From: Planctomycetaceae bacterium UBA6894 | GTDB taxonomy: Bacteria > Planctomycetota > Planctomycetia > Gemmatales > Gemmataceae | Direction: 5' to 3' | NCBI GenBank assembly: GCA_002451275.1 | Contig: DKBS01000094.1 | Coordinates: 1-6,231, forward strand | DNA: 6,231 nt | Shown: piece after piece, positions 1 to 5,546 of the stretch | How positions within the stretch are numbered: the first letter of the stretch is position 1 | Layout: the number at the start of each line of letters is the position of its first letter | Notes under the pieces: generated by a model | What the model saw: the letters and a program-made list of their open reading frames with translations, nothing else | Database searches by the model: none | Told to the model about the DNA's origin: nothing | Position numbers and translations under genes: made by a program

Positions 1-1605
1 ACCAAACCTGGAGCGGTGAAAAACCTGGCTAAGGCACCGGCTCCCCAGCCAGCCCCCAATCCCCAGCCAGCCCCCAAATCGGAAGAGCCTGCCCCCGAAC
101 TGCCTGCCGCTCCGGTTACCGCCAGTCGGAAAGCTGAAGTTCTTTCAGAGGTGCCATTGCGGTCCCAAACCGAGCCGGAACCGGCCCGGCGGGAGCCTGT
201 TGCTGTTGAGGAGAGCCAGTCTGATTTTGGCTTCCACCCTGATTCAAGGGGTGAAGAATCCCTGCCGGCAACCGGCGGCGCCTCGGATGTGATCGAGACG
301 GAATTGAATTCTCGTTACGAGGAGATCAAGAAAGGGACAACCTTCATCAGCCAACTGCAGCAAATGTCGCTGGCGCAGTTGCAAGAGATCGCCGAGCAGG
401 AAAAAGTTCCCGAATTTGAGGGGCTGCGCAAGCAGGACCTGATCTATCGCATCGTCAAGGAGCGGGTGCGCCAAAACGGCCTGATGTTTGGCGACGGCAC
501 CCTGGAGGTTTTGCCGGACGGCTTCGGCTTCCTCCGTTCGGCCGAGCACAGCTACAACCCTTGCTCCGATGACATTTACATGTCACCCTCCCAGATCCGG
601 CGGTTCGGGCTACGGCCGGGCGCGATGGTCGCCGGCCAGATCCGCCCGCCCAAGGAAAACGAGCGGTATTTCGCCTTGTTGCGCGTGGAGGCGATCAACC
701 AGCAGGACCCGGAACTTCTTAACCGTAAGGTGATGTTCGAGGACCTGACCCCGCTGCACCCCACCAAACGGCTGGTGCTTGAGGATGACCCTCAGGACCT
801 GAGCATGCGGCTGGTGGATCTGGCCACGCCGATCGGCAAGGGCCAGCGAGGGCTGATTGTAGCGCCGCCACGCACCGGCAAGACCGTGTTGCTTCAGAGC
901 ATGGCCAAATCAATCCTGAAGAACCACCCGGAATGCTATGTGATTGTGCTGCTCATCGACGAGCGGCCCGAGGAAGTGACCGATATGGAGCGCACGGTGA
1001 AGGGCCCGCGCTGCGAGGTGGTCAGCAGCACCTTCGACGAGCCGACCAGCCGCCACGTGCAGGTGGCGGAAATGGTGATCGAAAAGGCCAAGCGCATGGT
1101 GGAATACAGTGTGGATGTGGTCATCCTGCTTGACTCCATCACGCGTCTGGCGCGCGCCTACAACAACGAGCTGCCCGGCACCGGCAAGCTGCTTTCAGGT
1201 GGCATGGACGCCGGGGCCCTGCAGAAGCCAAAGCGCTTTTTCGGTGCGGCCCGCAATGTGGAGGAGGGCGGCAGCCTGACCATCCTGGGCACCGCGCTGG
1301 TGGACACCGGCAGCCGGCTGGACGAGGTGATTTTCGAGGAGTTCAAGGGCACCGGCAACATGGAGCTGCACCTGGACCGCCGCCTGGTGGACAAGCGCGT
1401 CTGGCCCGCTGTGAACATCAACGCTTCGGGTACCCGCAAGGAAGAGCTGCTGCTGAGCGAGGCCGACCTGATGCGGAATTACCTGCTGCGCAAAGCCTTG
1501 GCCGACATGAACCCGGTTGAGGCTGTGGAAAGGCTGTCCCAACAACTGAAACGCACGAAAACCAACGCGGAATTCATGGCCACTCTTGGCTCGGGTTCCG
1601 CCTGA
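1..1605 (+). CDS. rho: Transcription termination factor Rho (5' end open at the window edge)
   Basis: Rho is a hexameric RNA-dependent ATPase/helicase that ends transcription by pulling nascent RNA out of RNA polymerase. Numbering here starts at a GTG at 16. Residues 1 to about 110 form a Pro/Ala/Glu-rich, probably disordered extension; a Rho_N helical domain follows (about 115-155), then a cold-shock-like RNA-binding domain (about 157-228, with GTLEVLPDGFGFLR). The ATPase core has Walker A PPRTGKT (284-290), IDERPEEVTDM (314-324), Walker B VILLDS (369-374), a Q-loop around K391 and a probable arginine finger at R455 in MELHLDRR. Compared with E. coli Rho (419 aa) it has the long extension and about three extra residues (PRC, 331-333). 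The frame stays open from GTG 16 to base 1, and the nearest GGAG (10-13) is only 2 nt from that GTG, so the true start probably lies upstream of the window. Identity is certain; the start is not. Confidence 0.97.
   Translation, partial: TKPGAVKNLAKAPAPQPAPNPQPAPKSEEPAPELPAAPVTASRKAEVLSEVPLRSQTEPEPARREPVAVEESQSDFGFHPDSRGEESLPATGGASDVIETELNSRYEEIKKGTTFISQLQQMSLAQLQEIAEQEKVPEFEGLRKQDLIYRIVKERVRQNGLMFGDGTLEVLPDGFGFLRSAEHSYNPCSDDIYMSPSQIRRFGLRPGAMVAGQIRPPKENERYFALLRVEAINQQDPELLNRKVMFEDLTPLHPTKRLVLEDDPQDLSMRLVDLATPIGKGQRGLIVAPPRTGKTVLLQSMAKSILKNHPECYVIVLLIDERPEEVTDMERTVKGPRCEVVSSTFDEPTSRHVQVAEMVIEKAKRMVEYSVDVVILLDSITRLARAYNNELPGTGKLLSGGMDAGALQKPKRFFGAARNVEEGGSLTILGTALVDTGSRLDEVIFEEFKGTGNMELHLDRRLVDKRVWPAVNINASGTRKEELLLSEADLMRNYLLRKALADMNPVEAVERLSQQLKRTKTNAEFMATLGSGSA
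42..77 (+). repeat. Perfect 2 x 18-bp tandem repeat in the rho 5' coding region
   Basis: Bases 42-59 and 60-77 are identical 18-bp units (TCCCCAGCCAGCCCCCAA). The period is a multiple of three, so the repeat is in frame and encodes PQPAPN followed by PQPAPK in the disordered Rho N-terminal extension. It looks like a recent slippage duplication, and copy number could vary between strains without breaking the frame. Confidence 0.85.
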
Positions 1606-1627
1606 TCCGGAAAAACAGATGCCATTC

Positions 1628-1633
1628 GGAGAG
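1628..1633 (+). promoter_or_regulatory. Shine-Dalgarno site that decides the ribH start
   Basis: GGAGAG lies 6 nt upstream of the ATG at 1640. The other in-frame candidates, TTG at 1586 (inside the end of rho) and ATG at 1619, have no comparable site. The start at 1640 also gives a normal RibH length of 159 aa. Confidence 0.7.
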
Positions 1634-1639
1634 AAATGC

Positions 1640-2119
1640 ATGGTGACCACGATCGAGGGACAGGTGCGCGCCCCTGCCGAGAAGCGTTTGGGGATTGTTG
1701 CGGCCCGGTTCAACGCGCTGGTGGTGGACGCTCTTGTCAATGGGGCGCTGGAAGCCTTTCGCCGCGCCGGGGTGGATCCCTCCCGGGTGGATGTGGTGCG
1801 GGTTCCCGGATCGTTTGAGATTCCGGTGGCTGCGCAGGCCATGGCGAAAAGCGGCCGTTACGCCGGCTTGGTTTGCCTGGGTGCAGTGATCCAGGGCGAG
1901 ACGGACCACCATGTGCAGGTGGGCGACTCAGCCACCCAGGGTATTGTCCGTGTGATGCTGGAGACCGGTGTGCCCATCGCCCACGGCATCCTCGCCTGCG
2001 CTTCTCTCGAACAGGCCCTGCAGCGGGCCGGGGGCAAGATCGGCAACAAGGGTGCTGAGGCCGCGAACGCGACGCTGGAACTGGCCGACCTGATTGGCCG
2101 GATCGCTCAGGGGCGCTGA
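1640..2119 (+). CDS. ribH: 6,7-dimethyl-8-ribityllumazine synthase
   Basis: RibH carries out the penultimate step of riboflavin synthesis: it condenses 5-amino-6-ribitylamino-uracil with 3,4-dihydroxy-2-butanone 4-phosphate in the cytoplasm. From ATG 1640 the protein is 159 aa, a normal length for the family. Active-site landmarks are in order: RFN (23-25), PGSFEIP (56-62), GAVIQGET (81-88) with the probable catalytic histidine H90 directly after, and LQRAGGKIGNKGAEAA (127-142), where R129 should contact the phosphate. After H90 the sequence reads HVQV, where many homologues have an aromatic then an acidic residue (HFDYV, HFEYV), so this loop is atypical. It starts 34 nt after the rho stop and is followed by nusB. 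No other riboflavin gene is in the window and no FMN riboswitch precedes it. Upstream in-frame starts at 1619 and 1586 are possible but less supported. Confidence 0.95.
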   Translation: MVTTIEGQVRAPAEKRLGIVAARFNALVVDALVNGALEAFRRAGVDPSRVDVVRVPGSFEIPVAAQAMAKSGRYAGLVCLGAVIQGETDHHVQVGDSATQGIVRVMLETGVPIAHGILACASLEQALQRAGGKIGNKGAEAANATLELADLIGRIAQGR

Positions 2120-2128
2120 ATGCCCCTG
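2108..2128 (+). other. Small stem-loop across the ribH stop codon
   Basis: CAGGGGC (2108-2114) pairs perfectly with GCCCCTG (2122-2128) around a 7-nt loop that contains the ribH TGA. There is no T-tract after it (the next bases are CGGGGGGCTG), so it does not look like an intrinsic terminator. A 7-bp arm is short enough to occur by chance in GC-rich DNA. It might attenuate or stabilise the message between ribH and nusB. Confidence 0.3.
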
Positions 2129-2184
2129 CGGGGGGCTGTAGAAGACAACGGTGTGGACGGATCGGAAAAACGGCAAGGATTCTC

Positions 2185-2706
2185 ATGACGCTTCTCAGAA
2201 CCAGGGCCCGGCAGGTTGCGCTTCAGACCCTTTACCAGCAGGATTTGCGCCCCCGGCGGGATGCGCGTTTGCGCCAGAAATTCGTGGAGGGTCGTCTTTC
2301 GGACGCGGGGGCTCGTACCTTCTGCCTAGCCCTGGTGGACGGGGTGCTGGAACACAAGGCGGACATCGACAGGCGGATTTCGCAGGCCGCGGACAACTGG
2401 CGTGTGGAGCGCATGGCGACAGTGGACCGCAACGTGCTGAGAATCGGCACCTACGAGTTGCTGTACACCCGAGAGATTCCGGCGGGCACCGTCTTTGACG
2501 AGGCGATTGAAATGGCCCGCCGGTTCGGGGGCCCCGAATCTCCCGGCTTTGTGAACGGGGTACTGGACCAGGTTCGCAAGAATGTGGACGCGTTGCGCGC
2601 CGAGATGGGTTTGCCCCCGCGTGGCGACAAACCCGTAGAAACCGGGACGGCTCCCGCTGAAACGGCCGCGGCGCAACCCCCGGGCGAAAACCCCGACGCC
2701 TCGTGA
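2185..2706 (+). CDS. nusB: Transcription antitermination protein NusB
   Basis: NusB binds boxA RNA together with NusE (ribosomal protein S10) and helps RNA polymerase read through rRNA operons; it acts in the cytoplasm. The all-helical family fold is recognisable: RTRARQVALQTLYQQD (5-20) at the N-terminus, VDRNVLRIGTYELLY (80-94) in the middle, and FDEAIEMARRFGGPESPGF (104-122) then VNGVLDQV (123-130) at the C-terminal end. E. coli NusB is about 139 aa, and the core here ends near residue 138. The remaining 35 residues are a Pro/Ala/Gly/Glu-rich tail, probably disordered and not part of the conserved fold. AAGGA at 2175-2179 lies 5 nt before the ATG and supports the start. The PHP gene begins 4 nt after the stop, which suggests co-transcription and possibly coupled translation. 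Confidence 0.96.
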   Translation: MTLLRTRARQVALQTLYQQDLRPRRDARLRQKFVEGRLSDAGARTFCLALVDGVLEHKADIDRRISQAADNWRVERMATVDRNVLRIGTYELLYTREIPAGTVFDEAIEMARRFGGPESPGFVNGVLDQVRKNVDALRAEMGLPPRGDKPVETGTAPAETAAAQPPGENPDAS

Positions 2707-2710
2707 AGCC

Positions 2711-3616
2711 ATGCCACGCGGGTCACCCTTCACCAGAATGTGCCAGGCGCTGGCCCGCCCCCGTTTCTCGGGTCGGGTGGACATGCACTTGCACACCACA
2801 GCCAGTGACGGCTCGCACACCCCGGCCCAACTGCTCGACCTGACTCGCAAGGCCGGTTTTGCGGCCATAGCGGTCACCGATCACGACACCACCGATGGGG
2901 CGCTGCAGGCGACGCGCCTTCGCCGCCCCGGGGACCCGGCCGTGATCATCGGTGCCGAGTTGTCGGTCACTTGGCAGGGGCGTGACCTTCATTTGCTCGC
3001 CTACGGTGTGGACCCGTGGCATGACACCTTCCGGCAAGGCCTGGCCGAACTGCGCCAGCGCCGAGCTGGCCGATTGGTGAACGCACTGGAAGAGTTGCGC
3101 ACGCGCGGTCTGCAGATGCCCGACCTGGATTTACCCCCGGTACCCGGAAGGCGTCATTTGGGCCAGCACCTGGTGGCGCATGGGCATGCGCCCACCCTGC
3201 AGGTGGCGATCCGCCGCTGGTTGCTGGGCGGCAAAGGGGTCCGTTTGGACCCCTTTGGTATGCCCCTTGACCAGGCAGTGGGCCTGACAAAGGCAGCAGG
3301 CGGATTCAACAGTCTGGCACACCCGCCCGAATGGGTGAACCGAACGGCCTTGGGGGAACTGGCTGAGGTGGGGGTCTCGGCTATCGAGGCGGAGTACCCG
3401 GACTTTTCCCAAACCCGTATCCTTCAATTGAAGACTGACGCGGCAGCCGTCGGGCTCAAAGTAACCGGTGGCAGCGACTGCCACGGTCCGGGCCCGCGGG
3501 CACCCGGCGCAAAATCGCTGGCGATTGAACAATTCCTGGAGCTGGGCTGGAGGCCCGACCAGTGGGGATTGATGCCTGAGGAGAAACCATGCTGGGAGCC
3601 ATCTGGCAAAAGCTGA
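2711..3616 (+). CDS. PHP-domain phosphoesterase, RNase AM / nucleoside bisphosphate phosphatase-like
   Basis: This is a metal-dependent phosphoesterase of the PHP family. Probable metal ligands are in the family order: HLH (26-28) and D33 in DMHLHTTASDG, H58 in AVTDHDTTDG, E83 in GAELSV, H94 in HLLAYGVD, a histidine at 149 (GRRHLGQH), H204 in SLAHP, and D256 and H258 in GGSDCHG. This one-domain layout of about 290 aa matches the E. coli YciV/RNase AM type, which trims 5' ends of rRNA and hydrolyses 3',5'-nucleoside bisphosphates; the substrate here is inferred, and other PHP phosphatases are possible. The start is uncertain: ATG 2711 has no clear Shine-Dalgarno site, and homologues usually begin just before the DxHxH motif, so ATG 2738 or even ATG 2783 may be used. 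The 3' end overlaps ftsY by 28 nt in another frame, suggesting translational coupling. A strong hairpin lies inside the gene at 3232-3257. Confidence 0.88.
   Translation: MPRGSPFTRMCQALARPRFSGRVDMHLHTTASDGSHTPAQLLDLTRKAGFAAIAVTDHDTTDGALQATRLRRPGDPAVIIGAELSVTWQGRDLHLLAYGVDPWHDTFRQGLAELRQRRAGRLVNALEELRTRGLQMPDLDLPPVPGRRHLGQHLVAHGHAPTLQVAIRRWLLGGKGVRLDPFGMPLDQAVGLTKAAGGFNSLAHPPEWVNRTALGELAEVGVSAIEAEYPDFSQTRILQLKTDAAAVGLKVTGGSDCHGPGPRAPGAKSLAIEQFLELGWRPDQWGLMPEEKPCWEPSGKS
3232..3257 (+). other. Perfect 11-bp stem with a 4-nt loop inside the PHP gene
   Basis: CAAAGGGGTCC (3232-3242) is the exact reverse complement of GGACCCCTTTG (3247-3257), and the loop is GTTT (3243-3246). The stem is GC-rich and should fold stably in the mRNA. 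There is no T-tract after it on either strand, so it is not a standard intrinsic terminator. It encodes part of a weakly conserved stretch (GKGVRLDPFGMP) of the PHP protein and lies about 330 nt upstream of ftsY. Its role is unknown. The pairing is seen directly in the sequence; any function is speculation. Confidence 0.6.
3578..3583 (+). promoter_or_regulatory. ftsY Shine-Dalgarno site within the end of the PHP gene
   Basis: GAGGAG ends 5 nt before the ftsY ATG at 3589 and lies inside the last codons of the PHP gene. Ribosomes finishing the PHP gene would pass over this site, which fits coupled translation and firmly sets the ftsY start. Confidence 0.75.
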
Positions 3617-4497
3617 AGAGCGGCCTAGCCCGGACCCGTGACCTGTTCACCGGGGTTGCCGGCCTTTTTCGGCTGAAGGGCCGTGTGGACGAGGCGTTTC
3701 TGCTGGAACTGGAAAAGCGCCTGCTTTCGGCCGACATGGGCGCCGCCGTGACGCGTGACATTGTCACGCAGGTTCGACAGGCGTTCCTGGACCGTGAAAT
3801 CAGCGGTGATGTTGAGGCGCATGTCCGGCAGCATCTGCGTTCCCTTTTGGGCGATGATGACCGTTCGTTTCACCTGGCTGAAACGGGGCCGACGGTTATC
3901 CTGATCGCGGGCGTGAACGGCTCGGGAAAAACCACCTCCATTGCCAAGCTGGCCAACCGTTTTCACAAGGAAGGCAAGAAGGTCCTGGTGGCCGCCTGTG
4001 ACACATTCCGGGCGGCCGCTGTTGAGCAGCTGGCCCTGTGGGCCCAGCGCACCGGTGTGGAAATCGTCAAGGGACAGACCGGCGCCGATCCGGCCAGCGT
4101 GGCGCATGACGCGTGCGAGAAGGCTAAATCAAGGCAATTTGACATCCTGATTGTCGACACGGCAGGCCGGCTGCACACGCAAACCCATCTCATGCGCGAG
4201 TTGGAGAAGATCCAGCGGGTACTGACAAAGCAGATCCCTGGCGCGCCGCATGAGGCGATCATGATCCTGGATGCGACCAACGGACAGAATGCCATCGCCC
4301 AAGCGCAGGAATTCCAAAAAGTGATCAAGAGCACCGGGCTGATCGTGACCAAGCTCGATGGCACCGCAAAGGGCGGTTCGATTTTCGCGATCAAGCAGAA
4401 ACTGCAATTGCCTGTGAAACTGATCGGGGTGGGTGAGGGGATGGACGACCTGGAAGCCTTCGACCCCGACGCTTTTGTCGCCGCCCTGTTTGAGTGA
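3589..4497 (+). CDS. ftsY: Signal recognition particle receptor FtsY
   Basis: FtsY is the SRP receptor GTPase: at the inner face of the cytoplasmic membrane it pairs with Ffh-bound ribosome-nascent chains and passes them to the Sec translocon. At 302 aa it is essentially the NG domain alone, without the long acidic A domain of E. coli FtsY. Residues 1-27 (starting MLGAIWQKLKSGLARTRDLF) look like the amphipathic membrane-targeting helix; the helical N domain runs to about residue 90. The G domain has GVNGSGKTTS (108-117, P-loop), DTFRAAAVEQL (138-148, the SRP-GTPase insertion region), DTAGR (190-194), TKLDGTAKGG (254-263) and a C-terminal GVGEGMDDLEAF (280-291). All key GTPase motifs are intact. 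GQTGADPAS and the C-terminal DDLEAFD are typical of FtsY rather than Ffh, and no M domain follows. It overlaps the PHP gene and ends 29 nt before the epimerase. Confidence 0.97.
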   Translation: MLGAIWQKLKSGLARTRDLFTGVAGLFRLKGRVDEAFLLELEKRLLSADMGAAVTRDIVTQVRQAFLDREISGDVEAHVRQHLRSLLGDDDRSFHLAETGPTVILIAGVNGSGKTTSIAKLANRFHKEGKKVLVAACDTFRAAAVEQLALWAQRTGVEIVKGQTGADPASVAHDACEKAKSRQFDILIVDTAGRLHTQTHLMRELEKIQRVLTKQIPGAPHEAIMILDATNGQNAIAQAQEFQKVIKSTGLIVTKLDGTAKGGSIFAIKQKLQLPVKLIGVGEGMDDLEAFDPDAFVAALFE

Positions 4498-4526
4498 ACC
4501 AGCACGCGTGTCGTGGGAGATAGGGC

Positions 4527-5474
4527 ATGTCCAGATCGGGCCGGAAAGTTCTGGTTACCGGCGGGGCCGGTTTCATCGGCTCGCATCTGGTGCATGCGCT
4601 GACCGGCCGGGGTGACACGGTGGTTGTTGTGGACGACTTGTCCACCGGATTCCAGGCAAACCTGCCGGCAGCGGTGGAATTCCACCAAACCAAGGCGGAA
4701 TCCATTCTAGACTTGCCGGGCTGCATGGACGGGGTGGACCTGGTTTATCACCTTGCAGCCTTGGCATCCGTGCAGGCGAGTCTCGACAATCCGCTCGCCA
4801 GCCATGCCGCCTGCGCCACATCCACCTTGGCGGTGTGCCAAGCCGCTCGCCTGGCCGGGGTGAGGCGGGTGGTTTATGCCGGCAGCGCAAGCGCTTACGG
4901 TGTGCCTGTCGGGCCGGTGCAGTATGAGGATGACCCCCTTTCCCCCTTGTCACCCTATGCCGCCGCCAAATTGGCAGGGGAAATGTATCTGCAGGCTTTT
5001 GGTGCCTCCTTTGGTTTGGAAACCGCCCGGTTGAGGTTTTTCAATGTCTATGGACCGCGCCAAAGGCCCGATAGTCCCTATTCAGGCGTGATTGCCCTGT
5101 TTGCCAATGCCTTGATTGAGGGACGTCGCCCCACCATTTTGGGGGACGGGCTGCAAACCCGTGATTTTGTCTTCGTGCGGGATGTGGTTGCGGCGCTATT
5201 GGCCGCGGGTGAAAGGCCCGAGATGGTGGGGCAGGTGGTTCAGGTGGGAACCGGTCAACCCACCACCCTTCTGGAGCTGGTCACCACTCTGGCCCGGGTG
5301 TTGGGGCGGGAGGTTCAGCCGGTTTTCGGCCAGGCCCGGGTGGGTGATATCCGGCATTCGTGCGCAAATCTCGTCCGGATTCGGCAGATGTTGGGGTATG
5401 TCCCCACCGTTTCCCTGGAGCAGGGCCTGCGGGAAACCCTCCACTGGATGCGGGATTCGGCAAAGGCCCCTTGA
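4527..5474 (+). CDS. NAD-dependent nucleotide-sugar epimerase (GalE/WbpP-type extended SDR)
   Basis: This is an extended short-chain dehydrogenase that probably interconverts UDP-sugars (Glc/Gal or GlcNAc/GalNAc) at C4 for cell-surface polysaccharide synthesis. The Rossmann NAD-binding motif TGGAGFIGSHL is at 11-21 and the cofactor-ribose acid region VVDDLSTG at 34-41. The catalytic set is S120 (YAGSASAYG), Y144 and K148 (YAAAK). The substrate-binding half has RFFNVYGPRQRP (170-181), GDGLQTRDFVFVRDV (206-220) and GDIRHS (273-278). RFFNVYGPRQ and GDIRHS resemble WbpP-like UDP-GlcNAc 4-epimerases. By my alignment S278 sits where E. coli GalE has Tyr299, and a small residue there fits acceptance of N-acetylated sugars. 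GGGAGA at 4515-4520, 6 nt before the ATG, supports the start. No glycosyltransferase or other sugar gene is nearby, so the exact substrate and pathway stay open; a 4,6-dehydratase or epimerase for another sugar is possible. Confidence 0.85.
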   Translation: MSRSGRKVLVTGGAGFIGSHLVHALTGRGDTVVVVDDLSTGFQANLPAAVEFHQTKAESILDLPGCMDGVDLVYHLAALASVQASLDNPLASHAACATSTLAVCQAARLAGVRRVVYAGSASAYGVPVGPVQYEDDPLSPLSPYAAAKLAGEMYLQAFGASFGLETARLRFFNVYGPRQRPDSPYSGVIALFANALIEGRRPTILGDGLQTRDFVFVRDVVAALLAAGERPEMVGQVVQVGTGQPTTLLELVTTLARVLGREVQPVFGQARVGDIRHSCANLVRIRQMLGYVPTVSLEQGLRETLHWMRDSAKAP

Positions 5475-5533
5475 TTCCGGCGAGACCACTTGGCATAGCC
5501 GCCCCATCGGACCCTTGCCCGCTGCGAGGCATC

Positions 5534-5538
5534 AGGGG
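5534..5538 (+). promoter_or_regulatory. Shine-Dalgarno site that decides the lipoprotein start
   Basis: AGGGG lies 8 nt upstream of ATG 5547 but only 2 nt upstream of the in-frame GTG at 5541, so the ATG is preferred. ATG codons at 5559 and 5580 are also in frame, but they have no comparable site, and a start at 5580 would leave only about 11 residues before the candidate lipobox cysteine. Confidence 0.5.
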
Positions 5539-5546
5539 CCGTGTGC

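Noticed and set aside
1596..1612. TTCCG/CGGAA stem over the rho stop codon as a terminator
   Set aside because: The stem is 5 bp and is followed by an A-run rather than Ts; it cannot act as an intrinsic terminator on the + strand.
1195..1842. Minus-strand open frame of 215 codons over the end of rho and start of ribH
   Set aside because: Antisense to certain genes, of biased composition and without a family signature.
3753..3769. 7-bp hairpin GCGTGAC/GTCACGC with a 3-nt loop early in ftsY
   Set aside because: Stems of this length are expected by chance in a 6-kb GC-rich window, and it lies in coding sequence with no further support.
4629..4645. Inverted repeat GTGGAC/GTCCAC in the epimerase gene
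   Set aside because: Only 6 bp, and it encodes the conserved VDDLST segment, so protein constraint explains it.
3963..4688. Minus-strand open frame of 241 codons over ftsY and the epimerase start
   Set aside because: It covers the conserved GTPase motifs of ftsY on the other strand and shows no domain of its own; a coding shadow.
5471..5499. Possible sigma70-like promoter before the lipoprotein gene (TTGATT, 17 nt, CATAGC)
   Set aside because: Spacing is ideal, but the -10 matches only three of six consensus bases and the first box overlaps the epimerase stop codon. Too weak to call.
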